In this document: positions 54,942 to 64,000 of the stretch, one piece after another | Layout: each line of letters opens with the position of its first letter | Numbering within the stretch: the stretch's first letter is position 1 | Source: Ditylenchus dipsaci | Lineage: Eukaryota; Nematoda; Chromadorea; Rhabditida; Anguinidae | Direction: 5' to 3' | DNA length: 64,000 nt | Assembly (NCBI GenBank): GCA_004194705.1 | Contig: SADC01000468.1 | Location: forward strand, 54,125 to 118,124 | Program-made: the position numbers and the translations under genes | Notes under the pieces: model-generated | What the model was told of the DNA's origin: nothing | The model's database searches: none | The model's input: only the letters and a program-made list of their open reading frames with translations

Positions 54942-55963
54942 TATGAACCGAGCTGCGAAGCGTAATGTATTTAAAATTTGTATTTTATTTGAGCTTCTAA
55001 TCTTTACAACTTTTGAAATTTGCAAGACTAAAAAAACCAACAGCACTTTTTACACAGCTCAAACAGTGAATAAAAACGCGAGTTTTGAACCACTTGAAGT
55101 TGAAAAAGTTGCATGCTTCTAATTCCGCCCGGGCGGCAATTAAAAGAAATACGGTATTCAATTGGTTTTGAAAATTTGTTCACAAAAAGTGGTCAGCCGT
55201 GGGGGTGGGGGGATCAAGTAAAGTCTAGCCTGAATCTCAAGTCAAATCTTTATTCTTGAAGCTTAAAACTAGATTTGTTGAATGAGATTAAAGCCGAGAT
55301 TAATCTGTGATTAAAACAGCCTAGAAAAAACATTCGCCAACCCTGTTTTATCTCAAAACTTACAAAAATTGGTTAGCTTTAAAAATTTGATGACTCAAAG
55401 CTTTGTTAGCCTTTTACGAAAAGGCATGTTTTCGCATTCAGCGCATTAATAAACACAGCCAAACGTCAAAGCAAAAGAAATGTGAAATTCACTGTTTGCG
55501 AGGGTCTTTCTTAAGTGCAAAAGACCAGCTTGAAGAATAAAGCAAACGCTTACTTTTAGTGACCAGATTAGAGTGAAATTCGTTGAATACTTTCTCAATT
55601 TCCTGTTTCGATCATCTTTGTTTTTTCCAAAGAATTCTAAAAAATATTTTTAGTGCATTGATAAATAAAGAATTAAATAAAACAAGGAAACTTGTAATTC
55701 CGGAGATTTTTATTTATCTTAAAAGGTCCTGCTTGTGCGTTCATTAAATTAAAGTGGGGACCGGAATTTTTTTATCTCGGAATCTTTCTTATATGCATTT
55801 ATAAAGTAGTACAAGTCATATTATCAGATTTGATGCAAAACTAAGGTGAGACGTAATGATTCAAAAAACGTGAAGTGCAGTGAAACACACGTTTAGACCT
55901 TGGTTAGCAAAACTCTTTTTAAATTCTATCCTTTAAAAAAAGGAGAGGGGGTGGTGAAAGCTG
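54942..55963. other. Partial MITE and unassigned sequence
   Basis: 55017-55156 matches the right half of the 42609 MITE (CAACAGCACTTTTTACACAG...GCGGCAATTAAAAGAAATACGGTA). The rest is AT-rich without recognised exons. Confidence 0.5.
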
Positions 55964-56156
55964 TTAAAGGACCATACTTGTTGATACAAATGAGAATTTG
56001 GCAAATTCAAACTCTCTTCCGTCTCTCACTCTACTCTTTTGAGTCACTCGAAATAACCCAAAGAGTAGAGTGTTAGACGAAAGAGAAGTGTCCGCGCGAA
56101 TTTGAATTTGCAAATTTTCATTTGCATCACAAGCATGGTCCTTTAAGTGAATAGAC
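55964..56156. mobile_element. TTAA-type MITE with GGACCATACTTG ends
   Basis: TTAAAGGACCATACTTGTTG and AAGCATGGTCCTTTAA are inverted. Arms continue through GAATTTGGCAAATTCAAA and a CACTCTACTCTTT/AAAGAGTAGAGTG stem. 193 bp, non-coding. Confidence 0.8.
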
Positions 56157-56378
56157 TATCTCTATACAAAAACATTAATTTATAGCCAGATTTTGTCGAT
56201 AACTCGTGTTGCAAACTCAAACAAATCTGTGCAGAATTAAAAGTTATACTGGCATCATCAATATAGAATTTCAAAATTCATTCAAAAAAATGCACTAAAA
56301 ATTGAAATTTAATGAAAGACTAATCAATTTTTTAATGGTTTTTTGCTTTTCCATTTTAATTTTAGGGAATTTTTAAAG

Positions 56379-56630
56379 TACCGTATTTTTCTCTATTAAA
56401 CGGCCCTCTCTAATAACGGGCCCCCTCGACTTTGAAGACTCATATCTCAGCCCAGACAAAATGTTTTGCAAAACTGTTTATTGCCTTTTCTTAACTCCCA
56501 CGAGCTCTACCGATCCCACTTTTTGAATTTTGGTCCAGTACCCTAAAATCTCCAGATCGACCTCGAAATTTCTGATTTTTGAGGGTTGAAAAATAAACGG
56601 GCCGGCCCGTTTAATAGAGAAAATACGGTA
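56379..56630. mobile_element. MITE, TACCGTATTTTTCTCTATTAAACGG subfamily
   Basis: TACCGTATTTTTCTCTATTA, AACGGGCC words and the mirrored GGCCCGTTTAATAGAGAAAATACGGTA. Interior aligned with copies at 168 and 7011 (AAACTGTTTATTGCC, CCCACGAGCTCTACCG). Confidence 0.85.
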
Positions 56631-57099
56631 TTTAGAAATTCTGATTAGCAGCTTTTAGCCCCCCTCCCCTTTAGAAAATTTGTGTACTTTTTTGTTAACT
56701 CCACCTAAGGACCAATGCATGAAATTGATTAATTTTAAATTTTTCTTTCAAAACTCAGCTTTTATGGAAAATACGGGAGGAATAAGGAAAAAAGAATTCA
56801 AGAGTTCTATTCAGAGTTAAAAAAGAGTCTGCTCTAATTGAATAAACGCCAAACCAAAAACTTACTTTTTTCTTTAGTCGAATTATAAGGTAAAATGCTG
56901 TCATATATTGCCTGCATGTGCACCAACACATGGTTGGTAAAAGGGACAAAATGGGCCAAAAGGATAAATTTTGGGCATTTCGTTTTGGCAAAAGGATAAA
57001 TTTGTAATGTAATTTTATCCCTCTATTTTATCCCTTTTTATCGGTTTTATCCCTTTTTATCCCTTTCCATTTTTCACCTCAGGTTCACCATTTTTTGAT

Positions 57100-58250
57100 G
57101 TTTAGGCTCTGAATTTGAAAGTGAATCGTCAAGGACAGTCAATATCAGTAAGATAGCAGCAAACATGCGCCGCAAAAGGTTTGTTTCTCACTTTTTGTAA
57201 TGCCAAAAATGATGCTAAGATTCTCATCTAGATTCTCTTCGATCAAAATTGTCAATCAACTTCGCCATGGCTTCGCAGCAAAACATTTGGCTATCGCTTT
57301 GATCTGCTCGTGAACAATCAAATGAGTACGGAACTGGTAGTATGCAATGTTATAGGCTGTCGCAAGATATTCAACAAAGATGGTGTCAGTTCCCTACGGT
57401 AATATTTGGATAACTGCCCACTTTATTATGCAGAATTCTTTGTTACCTTGTTCTATTTCCGGTCTCTGATTACATGTGATTACTTTAGAGAAAAGATTGA
57501 CTTCATGATCCTCTTCTCACCAATTCCTTGTGAAATGAAGTAAACAAGCGCCAATGTCAAGACTCTAGTGGAAGATGAGATAAAAATCCTGGGAATTCAT
57601 GAAGAAAATTGGAAGAAACTCTTCGTCACGACCGACGAGGGAAGTAATATTGCCTTGGTGAAAGAATCATCAGCCATGCTTAGCTCACGTCGGTGCAACG
57701 CTTGCTAAAAGGACAACTCGACTGTACAAGTATTCTCAGCTCTCGGATGTTCAAAGACGTGTGCCAAAGGATTGAATCTCAGCTTCAGTTAATGGAAAAA
57801 CTTCTCGGAAAACTGAGGTGTTCTTATTCATTCCTTTCCTCCAATAACAATTATGCTTTTTAGGAAATCCGACCGAATAGTCTTGCGTCGGGAAAAGCAC
57901 TCAAAGCCCCGTCGAAACTAGATGTATGTCATACTACTGATATTCCGGAAAAAGCATGAACAGTCAGCAATTTATTTCTTCCATTTATTAGCTGTGGGCT
58001 ACACTGATAAACATACATCCTGTAGCTAATTTTTCAGGATTTCCCGTTTTTGGCTCCACTTGCTTATCTAGTTCTCGCAGTTCAAGCTTCAAGTTCTTCT
58101 AGTGACGGGCATTCAAAAGCTGAGATGTGTGCTGGTTGACTTCACAAGAAACAGGATGAGTCCCGAAAGAATAGCTTCGTTAGTGCACTTGAGAACCCTT
58201 TTCATGAAAGACTTTGGTTAACTGTTATGGTGTTAGTATGTTTCCGTGGT
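57100..58250 (+). pseudogene. hAT transposase-like remnant
   Basis: Blocks on the plus strand include RFSSIKIVNQLRHGFAAKHL-like helix sequence (57225-57300) and FVTTDEGSNIALVKESSAML (57620-57680), matching the catalytic-core block of hAT transposases in which TDxxSN precedes helices, then LMEKLLGKLRK (57790-57825) and FPFLAPLAYLVLAVQASSSS (58045-58100). Frames shift between blocks and stops intervene. Short GT/AG introns are possible near 57420-57490 and 57820-57865. The enclosing hAT-like inverted repeats support the assignment. The dimerisation block was not found, so the present copy is not functional. Confidence 0.5.
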
Positions 58251-58677
58251 AATAAAGTTGAATGGTATACTGTTCTTCTGAGAACAAAATAACTACGTCC
58301 TTCTCACTGGTTTAACCAGTAGATCAGATGTTCGAGTTTGTTACGTATCTCATAGAGTCTGAAAATTGAGAAAAGTGCTCTTAAAGATCCGTCGTGTGCA
58401 GCCAATTAGTATTTTCTCGTGATGTGGTGGATTAAAAATTGTGTAAATACGTCTGAATTTCAGATCTTTTAGCATCACATTTCACATACTCAACTCTTGA
58501 TTCGGCCCATTTTGAATGAGATTTTTCTCTTCTAAATTAGTAATAATTGGCTCTATGTGCTGTAAAAATGAAAAGAGTGTTCACAGAGGTCCATGATTTA
58601 CATGACATTTACAGCCAGTAGGTATGTTTGGGCTACAACCTGTCGCAATAATTTCGGAATATCTGCTAAAAGCATCA

Positions 58678-58920
58678 TTAAAGGGCATGCCCGTTCGTTT
58701 CGAAAAGTTAAGTCGGGACCAGCAATTTTTTTGAATCGTTCCATTTTTCACTCGTTTGCGTCAAATCTAATACTAATGACACTATAACTACTTTTAAAAA
58801 CTAGGCAGAAAACTTAAAAATCTGAATGCGTATGCATGTAAAACTGATCGAGAAAGAAAAAAAGTGCTGTCCCGCCTTTTCTCCGTGTCGGGCACGGGCA
58901 TGCCCATTAATAGATTTGAT
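58678..58920. mobile_element. TTAA-type MITE with GGGCATGCCCGT ends (copy 2)
   Basis: TTAAAGGGCATGCCCGTTCG at left and GGCACGGGCATGCCCATTAA at right, TTAA at both edges. Interior matches 10693-10925. It lies inside the hAT-like element, so it is younger than that insertion. Confidence 0.8.
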
Positions 58921-59227
58921 TAATAGATCGCTGTTATTCTCAATAGAACTTACTTCATCTTTTTGGTTATGAAAAATATGTAAAAGGTCTAAACCAGAAA
59001 AATAAGAAAGGATAAAAAAGAGACAAAACCGATAAAAAAGGGATAAAACCGATAAAAAAGGGATAAAAACCGATAAAAAGGGACAAAATTTAAAATGAAA
59101 AATTAATTCTCGTTTGAACGTTTTATCCCTTTTGGTCCATTTTGTCCCTTTTACCAACCATGCACCAACATCCTATCTTGAATCTTTATCGCAAGAGCTA
59201 AAACAAATAGATAACTACATTTTACTG

Positions 59228-59875
59228 ACGAGGAAACGCCCGAACTGTATGATCAAATTCGCAAATTCTGTTAAACCATTTGTAGAGCATAGTCGATTTT
59301 ATAGTATAGCCGAGTTTTTGGCGACAGCGACAAAAACTTTGAGTTGTAGGTCAAAGAAAGCCCGAAACCCCCGAAAAACGCCAATTTTCAGTGCTCCAAT
59401 TTTCGGTGTTTGTTTATCAGTTCAAATCTGATTATCATGACCTCATGTTATTTTTGATTTACGTCTAATAGTGATGTTTTTAGAATTATTTCGAAATTTT
59501 CTGAAAATTCAATTTTAGTGATGCATATTAGTGATGCGTCTCCTAGGGAGAGTATATATGCCGTGAAAATTTGAATTTCAGAAAATTTGAAATATATTTC
59601 AAAACATCACATTCAGACGTAAATCGAAAAGTAAAATAAGGTCATAATAATCAGATTTATACTTGAAAAAACAAAACACTGAGAACTTGAGCACTGAATA
59701 CCCAAAAATGGCGTTTTTTGGGGGTTTCCGGCTTTCTTAGACCTACAACTCAAATTTTAGTAGCTGTCCGCCAAAATAACTCGGCTACACTATACAAATC
59801 TACTATGCTCTACAAATGGCTTTAACAGAGTTTCGCGAATTTGATCGTACAGTTCGGGCGGTTTCTTTGTGAGTT
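59228..59875. repeat. 650-bp foldback, arms ~290 bp
   Basis: CCCGAACTGTATGATCAAAT at left is mirrored by ATTTGATCGTACAGTTCGGG; the arms run almost to the centre (59520-59570) with scattered mismatches. No tandem units and no coding sequence. The open frame at 59114-59431 is arm sequence. Confidence 0.85.
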
Positions 59876-60409
59876 TAAATAACACTAGACTTGCTCCCTG
59901 AAAGGGTCCCTATATCTTAAACTCTGAAATTTTGGATTCACACTTCAAATACTAGAAATAAGAAGTTAAGTGGAGCACTTGCAAGGTGGAAGGTGTGTAA
60001 ACTTGTTGTGCAAAAGGTAGTTACATCAATTTTAAGAAGGTCAGATTGGGGGGGGAGATTTATCTCTACTAGCGCTAAAAAACCATTACTAGCAAGATAG
60101 GATGGTAAAAAAACCAATAGGAATAAAAAGGTCACAGTACATATAATTTTGAGTAATTTTTAAGCAACTTAATTAGATGTTCCTAATAGTTCTGAGTTCT
60201 GACAACAGCTGTTCTGCTTCATCGTCTGTTTCAGCTAAAATTTATGTTTTATTATCAAAATAATTTTTTCAAGCTAGGGTTATCTCCCTGAAAATCGTTG
60301 TGGATAATTTACTATGAAAAATCCTAGTGACTTGCCGGTTCACAAGGGCAGCTGACCACCACATAGTGACTTTTTGTAAATTTTTTTAACCATCGTGCTG
60401 GCTATGTTC

Positions 60410-60500
60410 GAATTTTGAATTCCGCTCAAGACAACAAGCATTCAAATCTTCAATTTTTCGAAGCCTGAATGTTTTGTTGTCTGAGCGGAATTTGAAATAT
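60410..60500. repeat. Small foldback around CTCAAGACAACAA
   Basis: TTTGAATTCCGCTCAAGACA folds with TGTTGTCTGAGCGGAATTTG; ~90 bp, loop at 60450. Confidence 0.65.
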
Positions 60501-60956
60501 GACACGATTTATAAAGTTAAAGCAGGTTTATGAGCAAATCGACTATGCTGAACACAAATCCGAGTTTAAAATTTAGGGTTTTTTTAGCAAATAAAAGTTT
60601 TACGTCAAAAACCTTCATTGGGATTTTTTTGAGATTTTGGCGAAAATCTCAAGAACGCTGTTTATACTATTTCAGAACCGGAGTGTAATCATTTCAATTA
60701 TGTTTTAAACAGAAAATCTATTACGGTATTGGGCAAATTCAAATTCTAGCATAATATTTTCTATTTGTTCATTTGTTAGTAACTGTGCTTCTGTAAGTTT
60801 TTGTCATTCATCAAATCTGAAAATTCTAGAGTATTCAAAAAATTTAAACAATTAAACAAAACTATTTTCTTGATCCATTTTATCGAACATGTTCTCAACA
60901 CAGCTTTCATTACATTCTTCTTGGAATGTTAAAAGATCTAAAACCAAAAACCTATT

Positions 60957-61198
60957 TTGAAGGACCATGGTTTTTGCGTGCAGCGTTGTCCCCGCCAATT
61001 CAATTTTTTTCTAATCATTGAACTTCTGTACTTATTTTCTACTTGGTTCTAACAAAACTGTACCTAAAATTGAATCCTAGGCCTTGGTTTTTTAGAACCA
61101 AGTAGAAAATAAGTACAGAAGTTTAATGATTAGAAAAAAATTGAATTGGCGAGGGAGAATCGTTGCGCGCAAAAACCATAGTCCTTTAAAAATTTTAA
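60957..61198. mobile_element. TTAA-type MITE with GGACCATGGTTTTTGCG ends
   Basis: GAAGGACCATGGTTTTTGCG and GCGCAAAAACCATAGTCCTT are inverted. CCGCCAATTCAATTTTTT and ACTTGGTTCTAACAAAAC arms are continuous to the centre, so the element folds almost fully. Relatives: 20675-20916 and 31487-31590. Confidence 0.85.
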
Positions 61199-61801
61199 GA
61201 ACATCAATTACCGCTTTTCCCATATTGATCTCTAAGTTCTATAGCTATCTTAGTAGCTTCTTTGCGCTTTTTCACTTTTCTATTTTTGACCACATCGTTT
61301 TCTCTATCTAAAGATTTATTTAATTTTATCTCATAGGTTTTGTTCGTAAAAGTTGAAGTGCACATCCTCCAAAGAGTATAGTTATCTAGCCATATAACAC
61401 TAAAGAGTGTGAGCTCTCTAACCAAATTTCGGTTAAAGAACTCATACTCTGTGGTGAGGGGTGCATTTTTGATGCTCACCCAACATACTGACATACAAAG
61501 CAAGCACTTAAAAAGATGGACATGAACCATATCATTGTATGCTTCATCTTCAGTCACCGAGTAGTCGCTTAAAAAGCAATAGTTGCATGGATTTTTATTT
61601 AATAAGTTTTTTACCTAGTTGATACCATAATTAGCTTCTGAAACAGTGAATTTTGAAAAATCTTTTATGGCAAAGTGTTGTGTCAATGTCAACAACAGTC
61701 CAAATAAGAAATCTAGACTGGAAAATTTACAACCATAGAATGCAAATGAATCCAGGCTACAAACGTACTTGTGGTACTCATTTTGCATATCCAAATCTTA
61801 T

Positions 61802-61906
61802 TACAGTCAACACTCTCTATAAACGACTCTCGATGGACCGGCTAAACCGAGTCGTTATAGGAGCGGGTCGTTATAAAGAGCGTGGTTATAGAGAGCGTCA
61901 ACTGTA
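61802..61906. mobile_element. MITE, CAGTCAACACTCTCTATAACG family
   Basis: TACAGTCAACACTCTCTATA and TATAGAGAGCGTCAACTGTA with TA edges; GTCGTTATA words in both arms. 105 bp. Confidence 0.8.
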
Positions 61907-61913
61907 TTCTATA

Positions 61914-63092
61914 TTCCCGCGTATAGCCCCGGGTTATATATATATATGGGTGCAATTAACGGAGAAGCTTAGTCACAGGTTCGAATATCACGGTGTGCAC
62001 ATCCTATGTTTTATTTTTTTGTATTTATAAGTTGGTTCAAAATCATCCTCAGCCCTTGCTATACAAAAAAGATCATCGCCGCAGCGTTTCACAGCATCTG
62101 AGCGGATTTACAGACTGAAACCTGCGAAAATGTGCAAAATCGATTGCTTGGTTTTTTTCTTTGACTGTTCATTGGTTTTATCTGACTTTTTTCTTTAAGT
62201 CACCTGTTTCCATAACCCAAAATATAGCGAAATTCCTGGCTTCATTTCAGCTATCACACAGAGAAAAGGTAAAGTTGAGTTAGGGCAGAAATTAAAAAAA
62301 ACGTTCAACGATGCCCAATACACCGAACTTTTCGTATTATTTTTGGAATGACGCTTTTGTGATTTAAATTCACATGATGATGTACAATTATATACTCAAA
62401 ATGTAGCCCTACTTCGTGGCATCATTTTGAGTATACGCTCGTATATAATCATTCGAATAAAATTCGAAAAAGATCAGTTCCAAAATAATACCAAAAAGTT
62501 AACGGATGGCATGGGACTGGGCGTTTTTGAAACATTTTTTAAATTCTAGCCCTAACTCAATTTTACCTTTGGCTATCCAAAACCTTTGGGCCCCACTCGC
62601 CAGAACCAAAGGGTCCAGTCATTTTAAGTCTAATCTATGCGAAAAATAAGTAAGGCGCGAATCAATTGAACATTTTTCTGCATAGATTAGACTTAAAATG
62701 ACTGGGACCCTTTGGTTCTGGGCGGTGGGGCCCCAAAGGTTCTGTTGCTCCTTACCTTTTCTCTGTGTGATAACTGAAAATGAAAGACAGGAATTTCGGC
62801 TACATTTTGATGTATGAAACAGATGACTTAAAGAAAAAAGTCAGATTAAACCAAATGAACCAGTCAAAGAAAAAAACCAAAGCAATCGATTTGCACATTT
62901 CGCAGGTTTCAGTCTGTAAATCCGCTCAGATGCTGTGAAACCCTGCAGCGATGATCTTGTTGTATAGCCAAGGGCCTGAGGATGATTTGACACCAAAATT
63001 ATAAATAAGGGGAATAAAGAAAAGGCCTTACATAAGGTCTGCACCCGCTGGGAATCGAACCTGTAGGGTGCGGTTATACGCGGGAATTTAGG
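61914..63092. mobile_element. Large foldback with tRNA-like words near both ends
   Basis: ATTCCCGCGTATA at left is mirrored by TATACGCGGGAAT at right. Arms of ~300 bp follow (GCAGCGTTTCACAGCATCTG, CGATTGCTTGGTTTTTTTC, CTTTAAGTCACCTG). An independent inner palindrome (62570-62760) is built on CCTTTGGGCCCCACTCGCC and CATTTTAAGTCTAATCTATG. Near each end, reading inward, there is a B-box-like word (AGGTTCGAATATC at 61977; AGGTTCGATTCCC on the other strand at 63050). The 62841-63044 frame is arm sequence. Confidence 0.75.
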
Positions 63093-63690
63093 TATATTTT
63101 AAAATTTCACGTCAAAATCTTATTTTTAGCAGAAAAATAAGCACTGTGTAAAATACCATATTTTGCCAAAAATACCTTGAAAAATACTTGTTTTGGTCAA
63201 TGCACTTATTTTTAAAATTTTGAGTTGAGAGCCCTGATAAATCTACGATATTTTTTGCTTCGTTAAACAGTTTGTCGTGTCTGTGAATATTTCACAGTCC
63301 AAAATTTTATAAAAAATTTTGAAAAATGTCGTTCCACGCTCTTAAAACATGTTTTTTTCCTAAAATTTCTCAAGCGTGTTTGAAACCAATTTTCGGGCCA
63401 GACCAACACAGGGTGTAGTTTTTCCGGTAAAAATATCAACTGACCACCATTTTTCAGAAATATTTGAAACTTTTGATTAAAAATTGACAATTTTGACAGT
63501 AAAAGTTTTCGGAAAGTCACCCCTAATACCAAAATCTCTTCTTGAATCAATCCGTTGAGATCAGGTCCGAAAAATTTCAGGAAGCTGAGATATCTTTTAA
63601 AATAGGGAAGTGGTCCGAATTTTCTGTGTGGTCTACTCAAAATGTTCAATATGTCAGCTTCCTGAAATTTTTCGGGCAGGGCCAGCTCAG
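63093..63690. other. No gene seen
   Basis: AT-rich; a loose inversion around CGGTCCGAAAAATTTCAGGAAGCTGA (63560) and TCAGCTTCCTGAAATTTTTC (63655). The minus-strand open frame 63263-63649 spans it and lacks a known domain. Confidence 0.4.
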
Positions 63691-64000
63691 GACATTAACT
63701 TGTGGGAAAAATAATAATGCCAGGAAAAGCCCATTCAGGAAAACACGCATATAGGAAAAAGTCCAGGCTAGGACAATTGACAAACTGGACAATGTACTCT
63801 AGGACAACGCCTTTTCAGAAAAAGCGCCTTAGGAAAAGGGACACTAGGACAATATACTCTAGGACAATGATGTCTTTGGAAAACCGCCCTTTCAGGAATA
63901 GGGACACTAGGACAATGGACAATAGGACAATCGTCTTTCTGGAAAAGCCCCTTTTTGGAACAATTTTAACTGTCTAAAACGTTATAACATCACTTTATGG
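63690..64000. repeat. AGGACAAT / GGAAAAGCCC short-unit array at window end
   Basis: About twenty 12-16 bp units alternate between CTAGGACAAT(G/A) and CAGGAAAA(G/C)CCC types from 63690 to 63970. The array looks like the arm of another foldback element; its other arm would be beyond the window. Confidence 0.7.

Larger units (their letters stand above)
56929..59162. mobile_element. hAT-like element, complete ends
   Basis: CATGGTTGGTAAAAGGGACA is mirrored exactly at the right end. Flanked by a perfect 8-bp duplication CACCAACA (56921-56928, 59163-59170). The CA..G start plus 8-bp duplication fits hAT. Inside the ends are ATCCCTTTTTATCGGTTTT units (left) and their mirror (right, about five). A hAT-type coding remnant occupies 57100-58250. 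A TTAA-type MITE is inserted at 58678-58920. Confidence 0.85.
60176..61800 (-). pseudogene. Unrecognised multi-exon gene, interrupted by MITEs
   Basis: Minus-strand exon-like blocks in order: 61800-61612 (NEYHKYVCSLDSFAFYGCKF and FGLLLTLTQHFAIKDFSKF); 61590-61204 (YSVTEDEAYNDMVHVHLFKC, RELTLFSVIWLDNYTLWRMC and a Lys-rich, helical end); about 60940-60860 (EECNESCVENMFDKMDQENS); about 60810-60720 (LTEAQLLTNEQIENIMLEFE); and a last exon about 60235-60176 after TTTTAG (ETDDEAEQLLSELRTIRNI, stop). The composition is clearly protein-like. A TTAA-type MITE at 60957-61198 lies just beyond the stop of the second block, and a CAGTC-type MITE (61802) abuts the first, cutting off any upstream exons. I do not recognise the family; a transposon protein is possible. 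Confidence 0.4.

Overview
The window is a repeat-packed stretch of an animal nuclear genome, most likely a nematode. Three things point that way: short introns ending in TTTTCAG or TTTTTAG; an intact four-exon gene for ribosomal protein S17; and a frame-disrupted, multi-exon gene for a protein with double-stranded-RNA-binding domains that resembles the nematode RNAi factor RDE-4. Runs of the nematode telomere unit TTAGGC also sit inside repeats. The species cannot be named from the sequence. There are no bacterial genes, CRISPR arrays or rRNA genes.

Host-type genes are few: rps-17 (26670-27605, minus), an rde-4-like locus (28720-31096, plus) and two or three unrecognised multi-exon loci (about 17370-18360 and 60176-61800, both minus; single exons near 8938-9138 and 47152-47312). 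Almost everything else is transposon-derived: miniature inverted-repeat elements, foldback elements, hAT remnants (11540-13273 and a complete 56929-59162 element), a CR1-like LINE (31591-36890, minus), and a group of Mutator-like (MULE-like) elements.

The MULE-like group is the main result. Elements at 2711-4964, 18419-20580, 31981-35016 and 49596-51354, plus several short relatives, share terminal inverted repeats beginning GG (several followed closely by TAG) and are flanked by 8-9 bp target duplications that can be read directly. Each large one carries different protein-coding cargo with introns: a Ulp1/SENP-type cysteine protease, an OTU-type cysteine protease beside a transposase-like segment, ribosomal protein P1, and a TAF1 (TFIID subunit) fragment behind a FLYWCH-like zinc finger. 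This looks like a set of animal Pack-MULEs, transposons that have picked up host gene pieces. Most cargo frames are broken.

Layout. 0-5 kb: inverted-repeat element, small MULE relative, Ulp1-carrying element. 5-11 kb: small inverted-repeat elements, some nested. 11.5-13.3 kb: hAT remnant. 14-16.1 kb: CAGTC-ended element with a nested relative of the Ulp1 element. 17-20.6 kb: unknown gene, then OTU element. 21-25.4 kb: a multi-shell nested palindrome. 25.9-31.1 kb: rps-17, an rps-17 pseudo-exon and rde-4-like. 31.5-36.9 kb: MITE split by a LINE, itself split by the P1-carrying element. 37-48 kb: foldback and short-tandem-repeat elements. 49.6-51.4 kb: TAF1/FLYWCH element. 52-56.6 kb: small elements. 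56.9-59.2 kb: hAT element. 59.2-64 kb: foldbacks, an unknown gene and a short-repeat array running off the window.

Many coding segments need one- or two-base frame changes. In transposon cargo this fits pseudogene decay. In the rde-4-like gene it could also be uncorrected indels in the assembly; the intact rps-17 frame argues against errors everywhere.
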